From Gemmatimonadota bacterium (GTDB taxonomy: Bacteria; Latescibacterota; UBA2968; UBA8231), in NCBI GenBank assembly GCA_028875335.1, contig JAPPEF010000331.1, forward strand, positions 38,925 to 102,924: a stretch of DNA of 64,000 nucleotides. Reading direction: 5' to 3'. Of the stretch, positions 8,468 through 16,764 are shown one piece after another. The position numbers and the translations under genes are program-made. How positions within the stretch are numbered: position 1 is the stretch's first letter; every line of letters begins with the position of its first letter. The notes under the pieces are model-generated. The model was not told the origin of the DNA, searched no databases, and was given only the letters and a program-made list of their open reading frames with translations.

Positions 8468-8889
8468 GAGGCTTCTCCGCGTGAAAGATGGGCGTTGCGG
8501 CCACGCACCCTGCCTAATTTGACGGATTTGCAGTGGAACGGGGTCGGTCTCAACAGAGAGAATATCGGCCGACTACGTCAAAAAAGTTTAATTCCCGCTC
8601 GGCTTCGCAGCGGGGGAGTCTGGCCGATACCCAAGGAAAGTAGGCCGCTCCCGGTCTTGGGGCAAGGAGTGGGACGGCTCCTTGTGGGGGTGACACTATT
8701 GCCGTGCTCAGGTGTTATAAGTCATAACTGGACGCTAAGGTATGAGATGCTTCGACTCCGCTTCGCTCCGCTCAGCATGACACTGGGAAGCAGCCACCAG
8801 TACTTGTCATGCTGAGCGAAGCGAAGCATCTCATACCGCATCTGCTGGCTTGTACTTAGTCGCCAATCTAACAATAGGAGGATTAAACC
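8468..8889. other. 422-base intergenic region with a hairpin repeat
   Basis: This stretch separates two divergent envelope genes and should contain both their promoters. No credible gene is present. CCCGCT (8595-8600) and AGCGGG (8610-8615) form a short hairpin. The long inverted repeat at 8739-8837 occupies the right half. The right-hand gene has a strong AGGAGG at about 8877-8882. Confidence 0.6.
8739..8837. repeat. Dispersed inverted repeat, family A, copy 1
   Basis: The left arm starts GGTATGAGATGCTTCG and ends CAGCATGACA; the right arm reads back as the complement, from TGTCATGCTGAG to CATCTCATACC. The right arm lacks about 11 bases present in the left arm. The transcript would fold into one long hairpin. 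A near-identical element is at 37476-37570 and a diverged half copy at 63858-63892. It contains no open frame and resembles a REP/MITE-type non-autonomous repeat. Confidence 0.9.
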
Positions 8890-9528
8890 ATGAGAAAATA
8901 CGCGCTAAGGATCGTAGGGCTTGCGCTGGCACTCGTCGTGCCGTCGTCGGCCGTGGCGCAGGGGACAGGCGATGTGCTGAACGAGGCACCGCTAATACCT
9001 ATACCGCAGGACATGACCTATGAGGAATACCAGGACATGAACCGCCGCATCTCCACCGGATTGATGCGGAGCGCGATTCCGGTGCCGGGCATGATGCACT
9101 TTTACGCGGGGGAACCTACGACCGGGAAGTGGCTTTTGGCCACGAGTCTTGCGGGCGTCGCCTCGATCATCGCTGGGGCTGCACTCTGGGAAGAGGGCGA
9201 GTTCGCGGATACGGATTTTGATGTCTTGACGGTCAACGCCGGGGACAACGGCAAAGAAAGACGCTACGAGAAGATTCCCGTTTCGCTAGAAGGCGAGACG
9301 CCCAAGTACCGCCTGCACGAGTTCCATCGCGATCGCGGGATAGGCGTACCGCTAGTTGCGTTGGGAGTGATTACCATCGCCGGCAGTATGATCTACGACT
9401 TCTTGCACGGCATCCAAGTAATTGAGGCCAAGCGCGACCGGGTGCGGTTTAAGTACGGCAAGCGGCTCAAGCTGCAAGCGGGAGCACGGACGGGGACGCC
9501 TAGCGTGGCGCTGAGCTACGCTTTCTGA
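8890..9528 (+). CDS. Exported or envelope protein with two hydrophobic segments, unknown function
   Basis: 212 residues. A signal peptide ends near AVA-Q (residue 23-24). The segment IPVPGMMHFYAGEPTTGKW (about 64-82) followed by a hydrophobic stretch resembles the PG-x(2)-x-Y-x-G-x(4)-KG hairpin of DUF5683/TM2-like membrane proteins. A second hydrophobic segment lies near residue 155. The C-terminus is basic and ends in SYAF, compatible with an outer-membrane or membrane-associated protein. I do not recognise a defined function. The ATG has a strong AGGAGG. Its 3' end overlaps the convergent dioxygenase gene by 13 bases. Confidence 0.7.
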   Translation: MRKYALRIVGLALALVVPSSAVAQGTGDVLNEAPLIPIPQDMTYEEYQDMNRRISTGLMRSAIPVPGMMHFYAGEPTTGKWLLATSLAGVASIIAGAALWEEGEFADTDFDVLTVNAGDNGKERRYEKIPVSLEGETPKYRLHEFHRDRGIGVPLVALGVITIAGSMIYDFLHGIQVIEAKRDRVRFKYGKRLKLQAGARTGTPSVALSYAF

Positions 9529-10736
9529 TCCCAACCGGCGATAAAGCGTTCGACGCTGAGGTCGGGGGGTACATCGTTGAAGTAGTAATGGGTATCCTCG
9601 CCTTGGAAACCAGGGGCCCATTGCAAGTCTAGGGCTTGCAGGGCGTCGTCCAAAGGCTCAAAGCGCGCCCACAACGCGGCGGCTTCCGCTGCTGAAAAGC
9701 GGTCGGCGATGAGTTGTCCCCACTGCAAGGTCATCGGGTGCATGCTGGTGGCGTAGCGTTGGTCTTGGGCAGGGAGCGCGGCAAAATCGGGGCGTTTGAG
9801 GTGGTGGATGCGGCGTGCGGCTTTGCTCAAGAACAGCGTCGATTGCAACTGGCCCTTGGGGCCGCGGCCTAGATGCAGGGCGTCGAGCGCGGTGTGGTAG
9901 GCCGCGCCGTCGTTTTGTAAGGCTGCACGGAGCGCGGCCTCGGTTTGGCCTAACTTCTGTTGGCTGTGTTGGTCCCAGCGGGTGAAGGTAGTTTGGGCCG
10001 CTGGTGAGAGGTGTTCGAGGTAGCTGAGGTCTGGGTAGTGAGTGAAATCGGAAAAGCCGCCGTGGATGGTGCGGCGCAGCTTGGTGCTGTAGTTGCTGCC
10101 CCAGTGTAGGATCGGCAGGATGTAGGCCACGCCGTCGCCGGCGTTGAGGTGAGTTTGCACTCCGCTGGCGAGCGGGGCGCGGTTGTTTTTAGTGAGTTGG
10201 CGATTTTCTTCCTCGGTGTTGCGGCGGATGTGGCTTTTGGGCACGACCCACAGCACGTCGTCGTCGTAGAGCGGGATATTCCACTGCACATAGCGCGGGC
10301 CGTTTTCGAGGATGTCGTCGGCGTAGCCTTGGAGTGGAGCGCAATAGGGTGGGTAGAAGTCGCGGTGCCACTTGGCCGGGCCGTGGTCGCGGACCGGGCT
10401 GCACATCATCATCATCTCAGTGACCGCGGCGTCCTCTAATCCCAACAACTCGCTGCTAGCGCCCTGCAAGTTTTCGTGGAGCCAAATTTCTATCGACAGG
10501 GCGGTCTCTGCATCGATTTGGCCCTGCATGGTTTGCAGGTGCAGCCGAGGTTGGGCAGCCGTTTCCCAGACGCCGCCGGCGGGGGCGTCTGGTGCTCGCT
10601 CGCGGGACCAGATTACCCGCTGACGATCGACCATTTTTTCGTAGGCGGTGCGCACTGCATCCAGCATCTCTGGCGGGATGCAGTGGCGCAGGATTACGTA
10701 GCCTTCTTCTAAAAATCGATCCCGATTGACGCGCAT
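9516..10736 (-). CDS. Phytanoyl-CoA dioxygenase (PhyH) family protein, long form
   Basis: 406 residues, long for the family. The Fe(II)-binding HxD is in KWHRDFYPP (~residue 142), the distal histidine is probably in ILHWGSNYS, and an arginine for 2-oxoglutarate follows in KLRRTIHG. The ~150 residues after the fold are an extra helical region without a recognised domain. PhyH enzymes hydroxylate small molecules with O2 and 2-oxoglutarate; the substrate here is unknown. It is the last gene of the seven-gene minus-strand operon. The ATG at 10736 is chosen because upstream codons run out of frame through the preceding isomerase gene. Confidence 0.85.
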   Translation of the reverse strand: MRVNRDRFLEEGYVILRHCIPPEMLDAVRTAYEKMVDRQRVIWSRERAPDAPAGGVWETAAQPRLHLQTMQGQIDAETALSIEIWLHENLQGASSELLGLEDAAVTEMMMMCSPVRDHGPAKWHRDFYPPYCAPLQGYADDILENGPRYVQWNIPLYDDDVLWVVPKSHIRRNTEEENRQLTKNNRAPLASGVQTHLNAGDGVAYILPILHWGSNYSTKLRRTIHGGFSDFTHYPDLSYLEHLSPAAQTTFTRWDQHSQQKLGQTEAALRAALQNDGAAYHTALDALHLGRGPKGQLQSTLFLSKAARRIHHLKRPDFAALPAQDQRYATSMHPMTLQWGQLIADRFSAAEAAALWARFEPLDDALQALDLQWAPGFQGEDTHYYFNDVPPDLSVERFIAGWDQKA

Positions 10737-10749
10737 GGCGTAGTCTCTA

Positions 10750-11556
10750 TTAAAGCCGAGAGGCCAAATCCCGCAGTTGTGCGGCCGCCAAACGCATGAC
10801 CTCTTTGTCGTCGCAATCGTTGATGTCTTGGCCTTCAAAGACGACGGAGAGCGGCCCGTTGTACCCGGCCTCGGCGAGGATGGGGATGATGCGCTCGTAG
10901 TCGATCCACTCCTCTTTGCCACTGTCGATCTTGTAGAATTTGGCGCGGACGTGGGTGGCTAGATGGGCGGTCTGCTGCATGTAGGCGTAGATGTCGTGGT
11001 CCGGGTCGGGAATGCCCCGGTTGCGGGCTGGCGAGCCGCACCACTGGCCGGTGTCGAGCAGAAAGCTAAAGTTGGGCCGGTTGGTCTCTTCGATGATGCG
11101 TATGACGTCGTCACCGGTGGAGGGATGGTTTTGCAGGCCCATGGCGATGCCTATTTCGAGGCCGTGGTCGGCGACCTCTTGAAAGCAGCGGATTTCGCGG
11201 GCGCGCTCCTCTGGGTCGGTGAGGGGCTGGCCGCAGAACAGGCGGATCATGGGCGCGCCCAAAATCAGCGCGATGTCCATATCGGCCTTGGCGGTGGCGA
11301 CCTTGTCGCGCAGGTCCTCGTCGCTGCCGACGAAGTGTCCACCGGAAGCTAGGTAGCCGATGGCAAGGCCCTTTTCGATGCAGGCGAGTTTGGTCTTGAT
11401 GAGGTAGGAGGCGTCTTCGGAGCTAAAGCCTCGGTCGCGGCGGAAGTCGATTAAGTCGAGACGGAGGTCGTAGGCGTGGTCGATGTAACTTTCGATACTT
11501 TGCAGAGTGGGCGGATCGTCTTTGCCGAACATGGAGGCGTAGAGGCCGATTTTCAC
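10750..11556 (-). CDS. Sugar phosphate isomerase/epimerase-like TIM-barrel protein
   Basis: 268 residues with the xylose isomerase-like TIM-barrel (AP endonuclease 2) fold. Metal-binding positions fit GLQNHP, LLDTGQW and the final VVFEGQD strand, where a glutamate ends the barrel. The family isomerises or epimerises keto-sugars or inositols. It lies between two PhyH genes in the operon, which suggests a shared substrate. The start is GTG at 11556, eight bases after AAAGGAG. Confidence 0.88.
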   Translation of the reverse strand: MKIGLYASMFGKDDPPTLQSIESYIDHAYDLRLDLIDFRRDRGFSSEDASYLIKTKLACIEKGLAIGYLASGGHFVGSDEDLRDKVATAKADMDIALILGAPMIRLFCGQPLTDPEERAREIRCFQEVADHGLEIGIAMGLQNHPSTGDDVIRIIEETNRPNFSFLLDTGQWCGSPARNRGIPDPDHDIYAYMQQTAHLATHVRAKFYKIDSGKEEWIDYERIIPILAEAGYNGPLSVVFEGQDINDCDDKEVMRLAAAQLRDLASRL

Positions 11557-11647
11557 GATGGAAACTCCTTTGGGAAGGTGGGGTGGGCTAGTTGTGGGGG
11601 AGTGTACGGAATGAGGGGGGGCGCATCAAGGCAGATCCTCCACCGAG

Positions 11648-12466
11648 TTAGTATTCATTGCGGGCATTCCAGCCGGGGTACTGTTCTTCGAGGGCGGCGA
11701 GGGTTTGCGGTGTGTAATAAGCGTGGCCGGCGGGTGGGAAGCGGAAGACTTCCCTTTCGGCGGCGGTGAGGGTGCCGATGAATTCGCGGAAGATCGGGTT
11801 TTGGCCCTTGTCGGTGTAATGGCGGAAACCCTCCCAGTAGTGGTCGGCGCGGCCGAGGCCGAAACCCCAGGTATAGCGCTGGCCGTCGGCGCGCAGATAG
11901 TCGCTGGCGGAGTGCATGGTGTAATTGGTGAAGACGCAGAGGGTGCCGGCCTCGCAGACGAGCGGCACGGCTTTGCTCATATCGCGGCCATGTTCTTTGG
12001 GGATCAATCGCAGCGGTGCCTGGTCCTCGCCGACGGCTTCGAGGTGATGCCAGAAGCCGAGCTGGCCGAAGGCGCGGGCTGAGTCGGAGGGCGGCAGCAG
12101 CGAGTTGTTGCCATTGTCGAGATGCAGCGCGGAGGCGTCCGAGCCGGTGCCGCCGCCTTTGAAACCTGGATAGCGGGCGATCATGCAGCCGGCGCGGAAG
12201 TGGATATGCTCAGTGCCAAACCACTTCCTGGCGAATGCCCAGGCTTGATGGTGGACGATGCCGCGCAGCAGCGCCATTTCAGGGGGCGGGAATTCGGTGA
12301 GGATGGCGCGGCCGGGGGGCGGGTCGTCCTTTACTTCATCCCACGATGGCAGGACGCAGCGCTGGGCTTGCTGCATTGCTTTTAGCTCTTCGCCGTGGCG
12401 GAAGCCGGGCAAGATGATAAAACCTCGTTGGTCTAATTCGTCGAGATGGGCGTCGGTGAGTTCCAT
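11648..12466 (-). CDS. Phytanoyl-CoA dioxygenase (PhyH) family protein
   Basis: 272 residues. The opening GFIILPGF is the typical first strand. The iron ligands are HLD in ALHLDNGNN (~residue 116) and a distal histidine in YTMHSASDY, with an arginine in QRYTWGF for 2-oxoglutarate. It belongs to the minus-strand catabolic operon, with 12 bases to the amidohydrolase upstream and 91 to the isomerase downstream. It is not close in sequence to the other PhyH members here, so this is not a recent tandem duplication. An AGGAAAG site precedes the ATG. Confidence 0.88.
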   Translation of the reverse strand: MELTDAHLDELDQRGFIILPGFRHGEELKAMQQAQRCVLPSWDEVKDDPPPGRAILTEFPPPEMALLRGIVHHQAWAFARKWFGTEHIHFRAGCMIARYPGFKGGGTGSDASALHLDNGNNSLLPPSDSARAFGQLGFWHHLEAVGEDQAPLRLIPKEHGRDMSKAVPLVCEAGTLCVFTNYTMHSASDYLRADGQRYTWGFGLGRADHYWEGFRHYTDKGQNPIFREFIGTLTAAEREVFRFPPAGHAYYTPQTLAALEEQYPGWNARNEY

Positions 12467-12478
12467 GGCGGTTCTTTC

Positions 12479-13360
12479 CTAACGGTTAAAGAAGAAGTCC
12501 TCGGCTGTTTTGACTAGGATCTGCTCCTTGTCGCTTTGGCTGAGGAAATCGGCGTGGTCGCGGATTAGGGCGATTGCTGCGGCAAAGTCATTGGTGGGAT
12601 TTTTCATGCGGACGGGGCCGCCACTGTCGCTTTCCCACATGACGCGTTCAGGGCCAAAGGCATCGACGATGCGCTCGATGAGGGGCAGGAGATCGAGGTA
12701 AGGGGCCTCGCCGTTGCCGAGTGCTTGGAACGGGCCGAGTTTGACCATGACGCGCGGGTAGCGGGCCATGTTGCAGAGGGTGCGGATATCGCCTTCGGGC
12801 CAGACGCCGTCGCGGATGCGCACTCCGCAGATATGGTCGAGGATGACCGGAGTTTCGGGAAAGTGGCGGCAGAGGCGGATCAAGCCGGGCAGGTCTGCGA
12901 GGCCCATGAGGAAGCTGAGGGCCAGATTGTGCTCGGCTCCGGTGCGGAACATGGATTCGTAGCCCGGATAGTCGAGCCAGCGGTCCGAACGGCCAAAGGC
13001 GGTTGGACGACCGGTACTGCCGCCGCGCACGCGGAAAGCGCGAATGCCTCCCTCGGCCAAGGCGAGCATGGTCTTGCCCGGGTCGGCCAGCGACACATCG
13101 GAGACCCCGGGGACGATGCCGGTGCCCGTGTAGGTTTCGGGATCCGAGGCGATCAGATCGAGGATGTAGCTATGGTCGAGGCCGTACCAGGTCATTTGCA
13201 CTAGGTTGAGGCGGACTTTGCCGACCTTGCGGCTATAGGCAAAGTGATCGTCGGGGGTAAAGGAGGGCAGCCATAGGTCGGCGGGCGTAAAGCCGGGGGC
13301 TAGCGGATACTGGTCGAAGTCGGAGGTCCAAACGTGGATATGAGCGTCGACGATGTTCAC
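12479..13360 (-). CDS. Amidohydrolase family protein (amidohydrolase 2)
   Basis: 293 residues, starting with the metal-binding strand VDAHIHVW (HxH). ILDHICG supplies a further histidine and MWESDSGGP the C-terminal aspartate-type ligand. Members hydrolyse lactones or decarboxylate in sugar-acid and aromatic pathways; the arrangement fits a lactonase or decarboxylase of a sugar acid. The start is GTG at 13360, which overlaps the aldo/keto reductase stop by four bases (GTGA), so the two are translationally coupled. A longer frame reaching back to 14239 runs out of frame through the reductase gene and is not real. Confidence 0.88.
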   Translation of the reverse strand: MNIVDAHIHVWTSDFDQYPLAPGFTPADLWLPSFTPDDHFAYSRKVGKVRLNLVQMTWYGLDHSYILDLIASDPETYTGTGIVPGVSDVSLADPGKTMLALAEGGIRAFRVRGGSTGRPTAFGRSDRWLDYPGYESMFRTGAEHNLALSFLMGLADLPGLIRLCRHFPETPVILDHICGVRIRDGVWPEGDIRTLCNMARYPRVMVKLGPFQALGNGEAPYLDLLPLIERIVDAFGPERVMWESDSGGPVRMKNPTNDFAAAIALIRDHADFLSQSDKEQILVKTAEDFFFNR

Positions 13361-14295
13361 GGGCGTTGCTCCTGTTGGCTGGCGCGATAGGTTCGGCGCG
13401 CTTGGTCGAGGGCGGCGAGGGCGTCTGCGGGAAGTTGGAGGCGGGTGCCTTGGAGATTGGCGTCGACGTGCGCGGCGCTTTCGGCACCAGCGAGTACGCA
13501 GGTAATGCCCTGATGCAGGACCCAAGCGACGCAGACGGCAGCGCGGGAGGTGCCCAAGTCGGCGGCGACTTGGTCGATGGCGGCGACTAAAGCGGCGAGA
13601 GCGGGGTCGTTGGGCCGGGCCAGCAGGCCGGTGTCCATCGGGCTGAAGGCTAGGCAGCCTAGTCCGGTGCGCCGCAGCAGGGGCAGCATTTCCTCTTCGT
13701 AAATCTCCACTCGCGAGCGCCCCGCTTCGTCGCAGTGGCTGCCAGCGATGTTGTAGTAGTCCTCGACGCCAGCGATGGGGGCTAGGTTGAGGAAGGCTTC
13801 GACTTCGGCGGCGGCGTGGTTGGAGACGCCCCAATAGCGAGTTTTGCCCACTTGCACCAGATCCTCCATGACCTCGGCGATGGCCTCCGGTGGCGTGCCC
13901 TCGTCGCGGTGGTGCAAAAGGTAGAGATCGACGCGATCGGTACGCAGGCGGTGGAGGCTTTCTTCGAGGCGGTCGGTGAGATGGGCGCGGGTGTAGCGGA
14001 CGCGCTCGCCGGGGTCGCCGTCGCTTGTGGGGGCCAGCGAGCCGGGAACCTTGGTGCAGATGACGACTTCGTCGCGGCGGCCAGCGATTGCCCTCCCCAG
14101 CACTTCCTCGGCCCCACCCCAGCCGTAGGCCTGCGCTGTGTCGAAGAAGTTGACGCCTTGGTCCAAGCAGTGGTGGAGCACGGCTAGGGATTGGGGGCTG
14201 TCGGCGCGGGGCAGGTGGCGGAAGGCGGTGCCTTGGCACAAGCGCGAGACCTGAAGATCGGTCTGCCCGAAGAAGACGCGGTCACTATGGTTCAT
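13357..14295 (-). CDS. Aldo/keto reductase
   Basis: 312 residues. The catalytic tetrad positions are visible: FFDTAQAYG carries Asp and Tyr, CTKVPG the lysine and LLHH the histidine. The C-terminal nucleotide-binding motif includes GITCVLAGAES. The enzyme interconverts aldehydes or ketones and alcohols with NAD(P)H. It sits between the secreted glycosidase-like gene (12 bases) and the amidohydrolase (4-base overlap), consistent with oxidising a sugar whose lactone is then opened. AGGAGA precedes the ATG. Confidence 0.93.
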   Translation of the reverse strand: MNHSDRVFFGQTDLQVSRLCQGTAFRHLPRADSPQSLAVLHHCLDQGVNFFDTAQAYGWGGAEEVLGRAIAGRRDEVVICTKVPGSLAPTSDGDPGERVRYTRAHLTDRLEESLHRLRTDRVDLYLLHHRDEGTPPEAIAEVMEDLVQVGKTRYWGVSNHAAAEVEAFLNLAPIAGVEDYYNIAGSHCDEAGRSRVEIYEEEMLPLLRRTGLGCLAFSPMDTGLLARPNDPALAALVAAIDQVAADLGTSRAAVCVAWVLHQGITCVLAGAESAAHVDANLQGTRLQLPADALAALDQARRTYRASQQEQRP

Positions 14296-14307
14296 GTTGT
14301 TCTCCTG

Positions 14308-15735
14308 CTAGCGCCGCGTCAGCAAGGCGACCCCGGGGCCGTCTCGGGGAGGGGCTAGTTGCGCTATGGTGTCGCCATTTAAGTCAGCGGCGGATGTCCA
14401 GATGCTGGCGACAATGTCGAGCCATTGGACTTGGAAGGTGCCTTCTACTCCGGTCAGGTCAAGACCTACCGCACCGCCATCGGTAAAGTAGAGCGCGTAC
14501 TGGCGGCCGGGGACGCGACTGAGATAAGCCTCGTTGGCGGCGCGGTCGCGCAGCAAAGCGCTGTCGGAATTCGGCTCGGCGTTGAAAAAGTCGAAGACCT
14601 CGGTCAGCATGCGCCCGCTGCGGATGTGGGCTTGGGCTTGGGGGCTTAGCCCGATACCGGACGGTGGCCGGTGAAAGCGGCTGGAGGCAAAGCCGCCGAT
14701 GAGGTTGCGCCAAAAGCATTGGGTGGCGTGGCGGTCGTTGATGCCGCGGCTTTGGTCCCGATGCGTTTGGGCACCGTAGATCTTGGTTGAATTGATCGGC
14801 TGGGGCTGCGCGGCGATGTATTGCCACACCCACTGCGCGCGATCCCAATTGATCTGCTCGCGCTGCCAGCTATTCTGTGAGATGTCGATGAAAGAATACT
14901 GCTCCGGGTGGTCGAAGGTGGCGCGATGCGTCTGCCCGCGCACGTCCCACTCGTCCCACATTTCAGTGGTTTCAACGGTCTTGCCCGCCTGCTGAGCCCG
15001 CTCCTTGATGTAGTCGTTCCAATAGGCACCCCACGCAGGATCGCCGCTGGTCTCGTTGTCCATGCAGTAGAGCACGTGGTCGTAGGGGAGGGAGTGCTTG
15101 AGGACTTGATTGACGAAGGCTTGTTGGTAGGGCAGCACGACTTGGTTATTGCGCAAGGTGGGGACGGTGTAGAAAAAGGGCTGCCAGTTGCCGCCGGGGT
15201 GGGCGGGATAGTCCGTTTCTAGACCCGATTCCTCGACGGTATAGTTGATGTTGTTGGCTGGATTGAGAGGGCTTTTCTCCCAATGTTGTTGGCTGTGGTC
15301 AAAGCGATCCCACATTTCTATCTGGACGATGATGTCGCGCTCGGCGGTCCAGCGCAAAAGATCGGCAAAGCGCTGCCAATACATCGGATTCCAGCGGTTG
15401 AGGTCGTACAAGCCATCAGCACCTTGGTGGAAGGCTGGGACCTCATAACCGTAAACGCGGCGGTCGCTCATGGTATTGCGCACGTAGTTGCCACCGACTG
15501 ATTGCAGGAGGTCGAGATGGGCTTCGAGGTCGGGTATTTGGAAGAGGCAGTCTTTGATCGTTCCGCCTAGCAGGAGCACGGGCTGGCCGTCGTACTGCCA
15601 GTAGCGCGGATTGGCGGCGTAGGGCTGGATGCGGTCGGAATTGGCTTGGGCTTGGGTCATGGAGGTTGTGATGGTGATAAGGGTGACTAGGATGCAGGGC
15701 GAGAGGTGTCTAGCGCTGAAGGGGCAGATTTTCAT
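14308..15735 (-). CDS. Secreted TIM-barrel glycoside hydrolase-like protein
   Basis: 475 residues with an N-terminal signal peptide (about residues 1-31, cut near AQA-N). After it, YWQYDGQPVLLLGGT resembles the opening of DUF4038/apiosidase-like and GH5-like barrels. YCMDNETSGD is a good candidate for the strand ending in the catalytic Asn-Glu pair. The last ~90 residues (YALYFTDGG onward) look like the small C-terminal beta domain found behind these barrels. It probably attacks an extracellular or periplasmic glycan and feeds the cytoplasmic enzymes encoded next to it. The specific substrate is not readable. Confidence 0.75.
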   Translation of the reverse strand: MKICPFSARHLSPCILVTLITITTSMTQAQANSDRIQPYAANPRYWQYDGQPVLLLGGTIKDCLFQIPDLEAHLDLLQSVGGNYVRNTMSDRRVYGYEVPAFHQGADGLYDLNRWNPMYWQRFADLLRWTAERDIIVQIEMWDRFDHSQQHWEKSPLNPANNINYTVEESGLETDYPAHPGGNWQPFFYTVPTLRNNQVVLPYQQAFVNQVLKHSLPYDHVLYCMDNETSGDPAWGAYWNDYIKERAQQAGKTVETTEMWDEWDVRGQTHRATFDHPEQYSFIDISQNSWQREQINWDRAQWVWQYIAAQPQPINSTKIYGAQTHRDQSRGINDRHATQCFWRNLIGGFASSRFHRPPSGIGLSPQAQAHIRSGRMLTEVFDFFNAEPNSDSALLRDRAANEAYLSRVPGRQYALYFTDGGAVGLDLTGVEGTFQVQWLDIVASIWTSAADLNGDTIAQLAPPRDGPGVALLTRR

Positions 15736-15776
15736 AGTGGTACTTGAACCTTAAATGCGCAACCATATATCTGACC

Positions 15777-16628
15777 TCATACCGCGTCGATTCGCTGCGG
15801 TGCTCTTTCCAAAGACAAGCCGTGCTCTGCGGCCCATTCGGCGATGGCCCAGTCGATGCCGTTGGGGGCTTCGCGTCCCTGCGCGTCGGCGGTGGCCCCT
15901 AGAAGCTGGCGGCCGACGTCGTCGAGATTGGCGACTACGGCCGCGCTCGGCTGGACTTCGTCGGCGTAGTAGCGCAGGTAGTAATCGGGGCGGACCCAGC
16001 AGTAGTGATAGCCGAACATCGCGACTTTGGAGACGTGGTTCTGGCTGTTGATCTCCGCGCCGTGGTAGATGTGGCTTTCAAAGAGAAAGGCGTCGCCGGC
16101 TTTGAGTCGTGGTTCGAGGTACTCTGCGGGGTGGATTTGGTCTTTGGGAATGACGATAGGTTCGGCGAGGCGATTGCTGCCGGGGGCAAAGAGTGTGGCA
16201 CCGGTGTGAGGCCCGTCCATGTCGGTGAGGCAGTAGCCGACCTTGAGGCCCACGCGCGGGAGATGGACGTGGCCCAAGTCGAGGTGGACGCCGACGTCGC
16301 GGTGCCAGGTGCAGTCGCCGGGGTCGTCGGCGGGCTGGGGGTGTTTGTAGATCAGGGCCGTGTTGGTGATGTGGATGTGGGTGCCGAGGAGCTGGATGAC
16401 GAGCGGGATGATCGCCGAGTTAGTGGCTAACTTGGCGAGGGTGGGGTCTTGGACTAGACCGTCGCGGCGGTGTTGGTAATAGCCCTCGTAGGCGAAGTCG
16501 TCCATCAGACGGTCGGCGGCTGTGGCGACTTGGTCGATGGTCTGCTGATCGAGCGCGTCGGGGATGATGAGATAGCCGTTGGCGTCGAAGAATTCGCGTT
16601 GTTCTGGCGTTAATCGTGAAAATTGCAC
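15777..16628 (-). CDS. Phytanoyl-CoA dioxygenase (PhyH) family protein
   Basis: 283 residues from the GTG at 16628. The GYLIIPDAL opening, CTWHRDVG (HxD) and YHGAEINSQN (distal His) are the standard PhyH iron-site elements. It is the first gene of the minus-strand operon that runs to 9516. GAGGT lies eight bases before the GTG; a longer frame to 16676 adds 16 residues but has no better site. The 136-base gap to the divergent SMP-30 gene must carry both promoters. Confidence 0.9.
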   Translation of the reverse strand: MQFSRLTPEQREFFDANGYLIIPDALDQQTIDQVATAADRLMDDFAYEGYYQHRRDGLVQDPTLAKLATNSAIIPLVIQLLGTHIHITNTALIYKHPQPADDPGDCTWHRDVGVHLDLGHVHLPRVGLKVGYCLTDMDGPHTGATLFAPGSNRLAEPIVIPKDQIHPAEYLEPRLKAGDAFLFESHIYHGAEINSQNHVSKVAMFGYHYCWVRPDYYLRYYADEVQPSAAVVANLDDVGRQLLGATADAQGREAPNGIDWAIAEWAAEHGLSLERAPQRIDAV

Positions 16629-16764
16629 GGGACCTCGCGGGGTAAATGTTGGGAGAGCAGACCATAGCGCACCCATAGTCGGCTGTCAATAAGGGGCTTG
16701 TCGGCGCGGCGACTTTGAAGTACCGTCGGTGCCGACCTTGCACCCCTATTGCGAAAGGAATGTT

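Noticed and set aside
8595..8615. Short GC hairpin before family A copy 1
   Set aside because: Six-base stem without a T-tract at the right side; too weak to call a terminator.
13361..14239. N-terminal extension of the amidohydrolase reading frame
   Set aside because: It is Arg/Pro-rich noise overlapping the aldo/keto reductase in another frame; the real start is GTG 13360.
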